Shown: positions 8,522-14,458 of the stretch, in pieces | Layout: each line of letters begins with the position of its first letter | How positions within the stretch are numbered: the first letter of the stretch is position 1 | From: JBFHRB01 sp041591915 | Lineage (GTDB): Bacteria > Actinomycetota > Nitriliruptoria > Nitriliruptorales > Nitriliruptoraceae | DNA: 15,117 bases | Direction: 5' to 3' | NCBI GenBank assembly: GCA_041591915.1 | Contig: JBFHRB010000052.1 | Location: forward strand, 1-15,117 | The notes under the pieces: model-generated | What the model saw: the letters and a program-made list of their open reading frames with translations, nothing else | The model's database searches: none | Told to the model about the DNA's origin: nothing | Position numbers and translations under genes: made by a program

Positions 8522-9982
8522 ATGCGTCTCACACGTCGCGACCTCCTGCGTTCGAGCTCGACCGGCGCGGGAGCCTTCCTGCTCGCCCCGGCCATCGGCC
8601 GCCTCGGGTCGATACTCGACCGACCGCTCGGCCCCAGCTCCGAGTTCGCCACGTCGCGGGCCTCCCGGCTGTTCCCGGGCACGCGGTTGGTACACGCCGA
8701 CCTCCACAACCACACGTTGATGTCCGACGGCGATGGCGACCCCGCCGAGGCCTTCGCGTCGATGCGCGAGGCTGGGCTCGACGTCGCGGCCCTGACCGAC
8801 CACGCGACGCTCAGCAAGTTCCTGCCCGAGTCCGTCTGCGCGGCCATCTTCGAGAGCCTCAACGACGACGCTCACAAGGAGTGCCAGTCGCTCGCCGGCA
8901 TCGACGAGGGCTCGTGGGCGCGCACCGCCGAGCTCGCGGATGCCGAGAACACGCCCGGGGAGTTCGTGGCGATCCGCGGCTTCGAGTGGTCGTCGCCGAC
9001 GCTCGGCCACGTCAACGTGTGGTTCAGCTCCGACTGGATCGACCCGGCGCACACCGGCGGGGTCGGGGCCGGCGAGGGGGCCGGGCTCTTCCTGCACGAC
9101 GAGTCCGATGGCTTCTTCCCCCAGGAGTTGACGACGCTGCTCGACGAGATCAGCCACACCCACGGCCAGCGTCCCGGCATGCAGGGCCTGTACGAGTGGC
9201 TCAACCTCCCTCCAGCCACGCCCGGCCTCAGCGGCGGCCTCGACGGCATCGCCGGCTTCAACCACCCGGGCCGCGAGGTGGGGCGCTTCGAGTACTTCAG
9301 CTTCGAGCCGCGGGTCCGTGACCGGATCGTCAGCCTCGAGGTCTTCAACCGCCGTGAGGACTACCTCTTCGAGGGCACGAACCTCGGTGAGGGGTCGCCC
9401 ATCAACCAGTGCCTCAACGCCGGGTGGCGTGTCGGGCTCCTGGGCGTGACGGACGAGCACGGGACCGACTGGGGCCACCCCGACGGGAAGGGCCGTGCCG
9501 GCCTCTGGGTCGAGGAGCTCACCCGCGACGGCGTGAAGGCCGCCATGCAGGCTCGGCGCTTCTTCGCGACGAACCTGCGGGGGCTCCGCCTCGATGCGTC
9601 CGCCACGAGTGGCGTGGAGGCCGAGGAGGACACACGGGTCCGCATGGGTGGCGAGCTGGTGCATCGCTCGGGCGAGGTCACGTTCGAGCTCGACATCGAC
9701 CGCGGACCCGACTGGCGCGGCAAGGCGCTGGTCGTGCAGGTGCTGCGACCGGGCCCCGACATGCCCGTCGTGCTGGACGCGGTCCCGGTGACCGTGCCGA
9801 CCGAGGACGAGGAGGGCGACGACCCCATCTCCTTCACCGTCAGCATCGATCGCGCGGACGGCGACTGGGTCTTCCTGCGCATCTGCGACCCCGAGCGGGC
9901 GGTCGACGGCCGTGCCCAGGGCACCTACGCCGCCTCCGGCGGGGCGGTCGCCTACACGAGCCCCTGGTTCCTGACCGACTGA
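8522..9982 (+). CDS. Tat-exported PHP-domain metallohydrolase (CehA/McbA-like)
   Basis: 486-residue protein with a twin-arginine signal at the N-terminus (TRRDLLRSSSTGAGAFLLAPA, residues 4-24), so it is probably exported folded, with its metals. The PHP domain follows: HADLHNHT (58-65; H62 and H64), SDGDGDP (68-74), LTDHA (91-95; D93-H94), E155 in IRGFEWSSPTLGHVNVW with H163, H248 in GFNHPGRE, and D311/H313 in LLGVTDEHGTDWGHP. These are the usual multi-metal ligands of PHP phosphoesterases. Residues from about 355 to 486 look like an added beta-rich domain. ATG 8522 is chosen because GGAG (8511-8514) stands 7 nt upstream and because it starts the Tat signal directly; ATG 8504 is in frame. The CehA/McbA group also includes carbamate hydrolases, so a phosphoester substrate is not certain. 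A downstream dodecin has its own promoter. Confidence 0.87.
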   Translation: MRLTRRDLLRSSSTGAGAFLLAPAIGRLGSILDRPLGPSSEFATSRASRLFPGTRLVHADLHNHTLMSDGDGDPAEAFASMREAGLDVAALTDHATLSKFLPESVCAAIFESLNDDAHKECQSLAGIDEGSWARTAELADAENTPGEFVAIRGFEWSSPTLGHVNVWFSSDWIDPAHTGGVGAGEGAGLFLHDESDGFFPQELTTLLDEISHTHGQRPGMQGLYEWLNLPPATPGLSGGLDGIAGFNHPGREVGRFEYFSFEPRVRDRIVSLEVFNRREDYLFEGTNLGEGSPINQCLNAGWRVGLLGVTDEHGTDWGHPDGKGRAGLWVEELTRDGVKAAMQARRFFATNLRGLRLDASATSGVEAEEDTRVRMGGELVHRSGEVTFELDIDRGPDWRGKALVVQVLRPGPDMPVVLDAVPVTVPTEDEEGDDPISFTVSIDRADGDWVFLRICDPERAVDGRAQGTYAASGGAVAYTSPWFLTD

Positions 9983-9999
9983 GCGACAGGGACTAGCGT
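9971..9999 (+). promoter_or_regulatory. Putative dodecin promoter
   Basis: CTGACC (9971-9976) as -35, a 17-nt spacer and TAGCGT (9994-9999) as -10, followed by CG. It overlaps the end of the PHP gene. The start codon is 42 nt downstream, and a short GC stem (GCGCGG 10008-10013 with CCGCGC 10019-10024) would sit in the leader. Confidence 0.45.
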
Positions 10000-10041
10000 C
10001 GCCGGCAGCGCGGAACCGCCGCGCGTGCTGGAGGGCGACAG

Positions 10042-10263
10042 GTGAGCAACGTCTACAAGAAGGTCGAGCTGGTCGGGTCGAGCCGAGAGTCCGTCGAGGA
10101 CGCCATCCGACGCGCGGTCCGCAAGGCCTCCGAGTCGATCCGCAACCTCAACTGGTTCGAGGTCGACGAGATCCGGGGCTGGATCAGCGACGGCGACGTC
10201 CAGCACTTCCAGGTCACGCTGCGCGTCGGCTTCCGCATCGACGAAGAGGACGAGATCGGCTGA
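10042..10263 (+). CDS. Dodecin, flavin-binding storage protein
   Basis: Small cytosolic protein of 73 residues, the normal dodecin length. Dodecins form hollow dodecamers that bind flavins (FMN, riboflavin or derivatives) and buffer or protect them. The sequence carries the family pattern VYKKVELVGSS at the start, a helix with EDAIRRAVRKASESI, the conserved tryptophan in RNLNWFEVDEIRG that stacks on the flavin, and the closing strand HFQVTLRVGFRID. The GTG start is supported by GGAGGG at 10030-10035 with about 6-7 nt spacing. It appears to be transcribed alone from the promoter overlapping the PHP gene end; the next promoter-like element begins 5 bp after its stop. No link to branched-chain amino acid metabolism is obvious. 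Confidence 0.93.
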   Translation: MSNVYKKVELVGSSRESVEDAIRRAVRKASESIRNLNWFEVDEIRGWISDGDVQHFQVTLRVGFRIDEEDEIG

Positions 10264-10268
10264 GCCGG

Positions 10269-10298
10269 TTGGCGCCGCAACAACCTCGGACGTACGCT
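10269..10298 (+). promoter_or_regulatory. Putative promoter of the cimA leader transcript
   Basis: TTGGCG (10269-10274), an 18-nt spacer and TACGCT (10293-10298) followed by CG. This would start a transcript near 10305 whose leader of about 170 nt holds the Ile-rich peptide and the alternative hairpins before cimA. Confidence 0.45.
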
Positions 10299-10346
10299 CG
10301 CCAGCGCTCCGGGTGACCGGAGACCAGACGACGGCGGAGACAGCAC

Positions 10347-10397
10347 GTGCCGATGATCCAGCGCCCCCACCCTCGCGCGATCATCATCATCGCCTAG
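10347..10397 (+). CDS. Isoleucine-rich attenuator leader peptide upstream of cimA
   Basis: A 16-residue reading frame, MPMIQRPHPRAIIIIA then TAG, too short for normal gene finding. Four ATC codons stand in a row (10380-10391) and a fifth ATC is at 10356, so 5 of 16 residues are Ile. The GTG start has GGAG at 10336-10339 with a 7-nt spacer; the ATG at 10353 is a second possible start. The next gene is citramalate synthase, which opens an isoleucine route, so the control codons match the pathway product. This is the classic design of ribosome-mediated attenuation: scarce Ile-tRNA stalls the ribosome in the ATC run. The stop codon abuts strand 1 of two competing hairpins (10397-10452), as the mechanism requires. 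The peptide itself is not expected to have a function. Confidence 0.75.
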   Translation: MPMIQRPHPRAIIIIA

Positions 10398-10427
10398 CTC
10401 CCCAGCCCAGCGGCGGGCTGCGGGAGC
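10397..10427 (+). promoter_or_regulatory. Antiterminator-like hairpin of the cimA attenuator (strands 1:2)
   Basis: CTCCCCAGCCC (10398-10408) pairs with GGGCTG (10415-10420) and GGGAG (10422-10426). This gives 11 bp, 12 with G10397-C10427, with one bulged C at 10421 and the 6-nt loop 10409-10414. Strand 1 starts immediately after the leader TAG. A ribosome stalled early in the ATC run would leave it free to form; a ribosome at the stop codon would cover it. Confidence 0.65.
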
Positions 10428-10452
10428 GGCCTGCTGCCACTCCCCGCTCCCG
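10421..10452 (+). terminator. Terminator-like hairpin of the cimA attenuator (strands 2:3)
   Basis: CGGGAGCGG (10421-10429) and CCGCTCCCG (10444-10452) are perfect complements, a 9-bp stem with a 14-nt loop. It shares 10421-10427 with the upstream hairpin, so both cannot form. No T-run follows, so it may work as a U-less terminator or act on translation; the cimA ATG is 23 nt further on. Confidence 0.6.
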
Positions 10453-10475
10453 TCGACCGACCACAGGTACGACAC

Positions 10476-12074
10476 ATGAGCGACGCACCCCTCGTCCCGG
10501 AGGGCATGGCGGCCGGCCTCGTCCTCTACGACACGACCCTGCGCGATGGCACGCAGCAGGAGGGGGTCAACCTCAGCGTCGAGGACAAGATCAAGGTCGC
10601 ACGTCGGATGGACCTCCTCGGCGTCCACTACATCGAGGGTGGCTGGCCCGGCGCGAACCCGAAGGACACGGAGTTCTTCAAGCGGGTCGCCGAGGGCGAG
10701 GTCGAGCTGTCCGCGACGCTGACCGCGTTCGGCATGACCCGCATGGCCGGCAACGACGTGGAGCAGGATCCCCTGCTCGCCGCGCTCGTCGAGGCGCGGA
10801 CCGACGTGATCTGCCTCGTCGGCAAGTCGTGGGGCTACCACGTGGACGAGGCACTGGGCGTGCCACGCTCCGAGAACCTCGCGATGGTCAGCGAGTCCAT
10901 CGCCTACCTGCGTTCGCAGGGCCGTCGAGTGATGTTCGATGCCGAGCACTTCTTCGACGGCTTCGCACGTGACGAGGCGTACGCCCGCGAGGTCGTGACC
11001 GCCGCAGCCGAGGCCGGCGCCGAGTGCGTCGTGCTCTGCGACACCAACGGCGGCGCGATGCCGTGGCAGGTCGACGAGATCGTCACGGACCTCGTCGCGG
11101 CGCTGCCATGCGACGTCGGCCTGCACTTCCACGACGACGGCGGCTGCGCGGTCGCCAACTCGCTCGTCGGCATCAACGCCGGGGCGGTGCACGTGCAAGG
11201 GACGGCCAATGGCCTGGGCGAGCGCTGCGGCAACGCGAACCTGTTCACGGTGATCGCCGACCTCCAGCTCAAGCGAGGCCTCGCGCTCGTGCCGCCGGAT
11301 CGCCTCGAGCGCATGACCGAGGTCGCCCATGCCGTCGCGGAGATCTGCAACCAGACGCCTCCGTCGGCGCAGCCCTACGTCGGCTCCGCCGCCTTCGCCC
11401 ACAAGGCCGGCCTGCACGCGTCGGCGATGGCCAAGGCGCCGGACATGTACCAGCACGTCGATCCGGGCGAGGTCGGCAACCGCCAGCGGCTCGTGGTCTC
11501 CGAGCTCGCGGGCCGCAGCAACATCACGCTCAAGGCCAAGGAGTTCGGGCTGGAGCTCACTCGCGAGCAGTCGGCGAGCATCCTGCAGACCGTCAAGCAG
11601 CGCGAGGCCCTCGGCTGGACGTTCGAGGCGGCCGACGCGTCGTTCGAACTGCTGGTCCGGCGGGCCGTGGGAGCGCTCGGCGAGGAGCCGTTCCAGAGCG
11701 AGCACTACCGCGTGACCGTCGGTGGCGGTGGCCAGGACGGCCCGGCAGAGGCGATCCTGGCCGTGCTGGTCCACGGTGACCGGCGCCTGGGCGCCGGCGA
11801 GGGCAACGGGCCGGTCGATGCCCTCGACCACGCCTTCCGCAACGCCGTGAACGGCACGTGGCCGCAGCTCGACGAGATCCACCTCAACGACTACAAGGTC
11901 CGGATCCTCGAGGCCTCGCACGGCACGGACGCCGTCACGCGCGTGCTCGTCCGCAGCACGGACGGGGTCGAGTCCTGGGACACGGTCGGCGTCCACGCCA
12001 ACGTCGTGGAGGCCTCGTGGCTCGCGCTGAGCGATGCCTACACCTACGCCATCCTCCGATCCACCTGGACGTGA
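10476..12074 (+). CDS. cimA: (R)-citramalate synthase
   Basis: Condenses acetyl-CoA with pyruvate to (R)-citramalate, the first step of the threonine-independent route to 2-ketobutyrate and isoleucine. The 532-residue length and the layout fit CimA of the LeuA-like DRE-TIM metallolyase family. The catalytic motif DTTLRDGTQQEG is at 19-30, and the metal/active-site stretch GLHFHDDGGCAVANSLVG has H217 and H219. VQGTANGLGERCGNANL follows, and the LeuA-type allosteric dimer domain covers about 390-532 (with GNGPVDALDHAF). The form with IEGGWPGANPKDTEFF near the N-terminus is typical of CimA rather than LeuA or homocitrate synthase. ATG 10476 has only a weak CAGG at 10464-10467 upstream. The leader before it carries an Ile attenuator, and the stop overlaps the next gene's GTG. 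Isoleucine feedback through the C-terminal domain is expected from the family. Confidence 0.93.
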   Translation: MSDAPLVPEGMAAGLVLYDTTLRDGTQQEGVNLSVEDKIKVARRMDLLGVHYIEGGWPGANPKDTEFFKRVAEGEVELSATLTAFGMTRMAGNDVEQDPLLAALVEARTDVICLVGKSWGYHVDEALGVPRSENLAMVSESIAYLRSQGRRVMFDAEHFFDGFARDEAYAREVVTAAAEAGAECVVLCDTNGGAMPWQVDEIVTDLVAALPCDVGLHFHDDGGCAVANSLVGINAGAVHVQGTANGLGERCGNANLFTVIADLQLKRGLALVPPDRLERMTEVAHAVAEICNQTPPSAQPYVGSAAFAHKAGLHASAMAKAPDMYQHVDPGEVGNRQRLVVSELAGRSNITLKAKEFGLELTREQSASILQTVKQREALGWTFEAADASFELLVRRAVGALGEEPFQSEHYRVTVGGGGQDGPAEAILAVLVHGDRRLGAGEGNGPVDALDHAFRNAVNGTWPQLDEIHLNDYKVRILEASHGTDAVTRVLVRSTDGVESWDTVGVHANVVEASWLALSDAYTYAILRSTWT

Positions 12075-12667
12075 CCTCCATCGAGCCCGCGGACCCCGCG
12101 GATCCGCTGGACGAGCTGGCACCGCTGCTCAGCAGCGGCAACGAGGCCGCGCTCGCCGGGGTCTATCGCGAGTTCGCGCCCGCGTTGCGCTCGATCCTGC
12201 TGCTCGAGACACGCAACGCCGCACTGGCCGACGACCTGCTCGGCGAGACCTTCCTGGAGCTCGTTCGCGACCGCCAACGCCTGGAGTTCGACGGCGAGGC
12301 ACCCGGTCGACGCCTGCGCGCCTACCTCGTTCGCGCCGCTCGCAACAACCTCATCGACTGGCGGCGCAAGGCGGCTCGTCGCGAGGACAAGGAGCTCACG
12401 GACACCGTCCTCGAGGGCCATCTCGACGAGGCCGCCACCCCTGAGGACCTCGCCGTCCTGGGAGCCGAGCTCGCAGCTGCGCTCGAACGCCTGGCCGGGC
12501 TCTCCGATCCCCAGCGCGAGGTGCTCGAGCTGCGTTTCATCGCGGGGCTGTCCGTCGCCGAGGTGGCCGAGGCGACGGGCAACACGGTCGGGGCCGTCAA
12601 GGCCCTCCAGCACCGGGCAGTGAGACGTCTTGCGCGCCTGTCGCACGCCCAGTCGGACGAGGCGTAA
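12071..12667 (+). CDS. Small sigma-70 family (ECF-like) RNA polymerase sigma factor
   Basis: 198-residue sigma factor with only regions 2 and 4. Region 2 covers about 27-104 (ALAGVYREFAPALRSI, then DDLLGETFLELVRDRQ and RLRAYLVRAARNNLIDWRRK); the last segment is the usual 2.3/2.4 end. Region 4 covers about 137-190 (LAGLSDPQREVLELRFIAGL, VAEVAEATGNTVGAVKALQH). GTG at 12071 overlaps the cimA TGA by 4 bases (GTGA), with no strong ribosome site of its own, so translation is likely coupled to cimA. No in-frame ATG lies before region 2, and longer readings into cimA are frame shadow. The following DUF5667 membrane protein, 52 bp downstream, is the frequent partner of such sigma factors and may control its activity. 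Promoter targets are unknown. Confidence 0.88.
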   Translation: MTSIEPADPADPLDELAPLLSSGNEAALAGVYREFAPALRSILLLETRNAALADDLLGETFLELVRDRQRLEFDGEAPGRRLRAYLVRAARNNLIDWRRKAARREDKELTDTVLEGHLDEAATPEDLAVLGAELAAALERLAGLSDPQREVLELRFIAGLSVAEVAEATGNTVGAVKALQHRAVRRLARLSHAQSDEA

Positions 12668-12719
12668 CCCACGCGGCGACTGGCCCGCTCCCAGAACGAA
12701 CCCGCGAACGAGAGATCAG

Positions 12720-13604
12720 ATGACGGCCGAGCGCCCTGCCGACCGCACCGAGGAGCTGCTGCAGCGCCTCGACGGCTCCACCCCGAGCCGGGACGGCGTC
12801 TCCTGGGCCGAAGGCCTCGCCGAGGAAGACCGGGCGGTCCTCGAGGCCGCGGCCTCGCTGCGGTCGCTCGCAACGGCCCCCATCCCGGACGAGACCATCG
12901 CCGCGCACCTCAGCGCGATGTCCGAGGTGCTCGCCTCGGAGCCCGCGCTGACCCCGGGCGTGTCCTGGGCGTCGGCGCAGCCGCTGACCACGTGGCAGCG
13001 GCTGCGGGGTCGCATCGCGGCCGTTGCGGCCACGGCAACGCTGTTCACGGCGGGTGGCGGCGGCGCAGCCGTCGCGGTGGCGCAGGAGGCCAACCCGGGC
13101 GATGCCCTGTACGGCCTCAAGCGTGCGTCGGAGCAGGTGCGCCTGGTCGTCTCGTCGGACGACGCACCCATCCACCTCGAGCTCGCGGCCCGTCGCATCG
13201 CGGAGGCGCAGGCGGTGCCCGAGGAGGCCGAGGACCTCGGCGACGAGGCGCTCGAGTCGCTCGCCGACGCCGAGGCCGCGGGCGCCGACCCCGAGGCCGT
13301 CAACATCGCCAGCGAGAACGCACTCGCGACCATCCCCGAGCTGCTCGACGAGAAGTTGCCCGACACCGCGTCGGACAACGCCCGCGAGGCCCTGACGCGC
13401 GTCCAGGAGAAGCTCGCCGCCCGGGTCGAGGCCCGACGCAACGGCGAGAAGCCGACGCCTCCGGGACAGGTCGGGCGCGAGGACCGGCCCACCCCACCCG
13501 GCCAGGAGGGTCGCGAGGACGGCCCCGGGGCGCCAGGCCAGGGCAACGGCGAGGGCAACGGCCAGGGGCGGCCCGATGACGCCGGGCCACCCGGGGGCAG
13601 CTGA
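12720..13604 (+). CDS. DUF5667-type single-pass membrane protein, partner of the sigma factor
   Basis: 294 residues: an acidic, cytosolic-looking N-terminus (1-95), one probable transmembrane helix at about 99-121, the DUF5667 landmark AQEANPGDALYGLKRASEQVR (121-141), an acidic helical region (150-235), and a disordered Pro/Gly/Glu-rich tail (240-294). The family commonly follows sigma-factor genes in actinobacteria. The layout (inside N-terminus, one helix, outside C-terminus) resembles that of membrane anti-sigma factors, but no zinc-binding HxxxCxxC motif is present, so anti-sigma function is an inference. ATG 12720 has a weak AGAG upstream (12711-12714); earlier in-frame starts overlap the sigma gene and lack support. 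The tail has two TPPGQxGRED repeats. A hairpin follows the stop after 13 nt, suggesting the end of the cimA-sigma-DUF5667 unit. Confidence 0.78.
   Translation: MTAERPADRTEELLQRLDGSTPSRDGVSWAEGLAEEDRAVLEAAASLRSLATAPIPDETIAAHLSAMSEVLASEPALTPGVSWASAQPLTTWQRLRGRIAAVAATATLFTAGGGGAAVAVAQEANPGDALYGLKRASEQVRLVVSSDDAPIHLELAARRIAEAQAVPEEAEDLGDEALESLADAEAAGADPEAVNIASENALATIPELLDEKLPDTASDNAREALTRVQEKLAARVEARRNGEKPTPPGQVGREDRPTPPGQEGREDGPGAPGQGNGEGNGQGRPDDAGPPGGS
13455..13526 (+). repeat. Two imperfect 12-residue Pro/Gly repeats in the DUF5667 protein tail
   Basis: Residues 246-257 and 258-269 read TPPGQ(V/E)GRED(R/G)P. A glycine/asparagine-rich GNGEGNGQG run follows. Probably a flexible extracytoplasmic linker. 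Confidence 0.6.
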
Positions 13605-13617
13605 CCGCCAGCGGGAT

Positions 13618-13635
13618 CGCCGAGGTCCCTCGGCG
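13618..13635 (+). terminator. Candidate U-less terminator hairpin after the DUF5667 gene
   Basis: CGCCGAGG (13618-13625) and CCTCGGCG (13628-13635) pair perfectly, an 8-bp stem 13 nt after the stop. No T-run follows. Position and form match the hairpin after ilvE. Confidence 0.4.
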
Positions 13636-13657
13636 TGGCGCCGCGATGTCCGGGGTC

Positions 13658-13663
13658 TAGCCT
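13658..13663 (+). promoter_or_regulatory. Putative -10 element of the FAH gene
   Basis: TAGCCT followed by CGTGC, almost the same as TAGGTT-CGTGC at 2027. It ends 27 nt before the GTG start. No good -35 is visible; the -35 region would meet the hairpin at 13618-13635. Confidence 0.4.
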
Positions 13664-13690
13664 CGTGCGCCCCGACCACCCGGAGCGCCA

Positions 13691-14458
13691 GTGGCACGCA
13701 TCGTCAGGTTCGCGCGCGAGCACGGCCCCGCCTACGGCGTGATCGACGGGACCGACATCGCCGTCCTCACGCCGCACCCCTTCGCCCCGCACGAGCTCAC
13801 CGGGGAGCGTGTCCCGATCGAGGGGGCCCGCCTGCTCGCGCCGGTGGTTCCCACGAAGATCGTCTGCGTCGGCAAGAACTACCGCGACCACGCTGCCGAG
13901 ATGGACAGCGAGGTCCCCGAGGAGCCGCTGCTGTTCCTCAAGCCGTCGAGCACGGTCATCGGGCCCGGCGACCCCATCCGCTACCCGGTGGGCCAGTCCG
14001 AGGAGGTCCACCACGAGGCAGAGTTGGCGGTGGTCATCGGGGGCCTGCTGAAGGACGTCTCGCCCGAGCAGGCCATCGGCGGCATCTACGGGTTCACGGC
14101 GGCCAACGACGTCACGGCACGGGACCTCCAGCGCAAGGACCGACTCTGGACGCGCGCGAAGGGCTTCGACTCGTTCTGCCCGCTCGGACCCGCGATCTCC
14201 ACCGACATCGACCCGTCGGACGTCGCCGTGCGGTGCTGGGTGGACGGCGAGCTCCGCCAGGACGGACACACCGGCGATCTCGTCTTCGACGTCCCGACGG
14301 TGGTGTCGTACGTCTCGCGGATCATGTCGCTGCTGCCCGGCGACGTCATCCTGACTGGCACGCCGGCGGGGGTCGGACCGGTGCTGCCCGGCCAGACGGT
14401 GCGGGTCGAGGTCGAGGGCATCGGCATCCTCGAGAACCCGGTCGTCAGCGGTTCATGA
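13691..14458 (+). CDS. Fumarylacetoacetate hydrolase (FAH) family protein
   Basis: 255-residue enzyme of the FAH superfamily, whose members hydrolyse or isomerise 2,4-dioxo acids (acylpyruvases, fumarylpyruvate hydrolase, HpcE-type isomerases). The precise substrate is not resolvable here. Landmarks are VCVGKNYRDHAAEM (58-71), FLKPSSTVIGPGD (82-94), the metal ligands E109 and E111 in HHEAELAVVIGG and D140 in FTAANDVTARDLQ, and LTGTPAGVG (221-229). GTG 13691 has GGAG at 13682-13685, 5 nt upstream. From memory, actinobacteria often keep an FAH gene near leuB, ilvE and cimA, often before gltX. Its last 14 bases overlap the convergent TspO-like frame. Codons 114-230 or so are repeated, inverted and with only silent changes, at 14764-15117. 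Confidence 0.92.
   Translation: MARIVRFAREHGPAYGVIDGTDIAVLTPHPFAPHELTGERVPIEGARLLAPVVPTKIVCVGKNYRDHAAEMDSEVPEEPLLFLKPSSTVIGPGDPIRYPVGQSEEVHHEAELAVVIGGLLKDVSPEQAIGGIYGFTAANDVTARDLQRKDRLWTRAKGFDSFCPLGPAISTDIDPSDVAVRCWVDGELRQDGHTGDLVFDVPTVVSYVSRIMSLLPGDVILTGTPAGVGPVLPGQTVRVEVEGIGILENPVVSGS
14029..14382 (+). repeat. Left arm of a 354-bp inverted repeat (inside the FAH gene)
   Basis: Base i in this arm pairs with base 29146-i in the right arm, without gaps, over 354 bp. I count 11 mismatches (96.9% identity) at 14119, 14128, 14183, 14185, 14188, 14191, 14266, 14284, 14353, 14356 and 14377. They change 10 codons, all silently. The arm encodes FAH residues from about 114 to 231. Confidence 0.95.

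Noticed and set aside
7778..9664. A 628-residue minus-strand frame opposite the esterase and PHP genes
   Set aside because: No motif or ribosome site; shadow of the plus-strand codon bias.
10466..10478. GGTACGACACATG before cimA resembles GGTACGACATG at 8496-8506 before the PHP gene
   Set aside because: At cimA it sits only 2 nt before the ATG and cannot be a -10 box there; the similarity is probably chance.
10053..12122. A 689-residue minus-strand frame covering dodecin and cimA
   Set aside because: It runs antisense through two well-recognised genes and shows no motif; it also crosses the leader region, which has its own structure.
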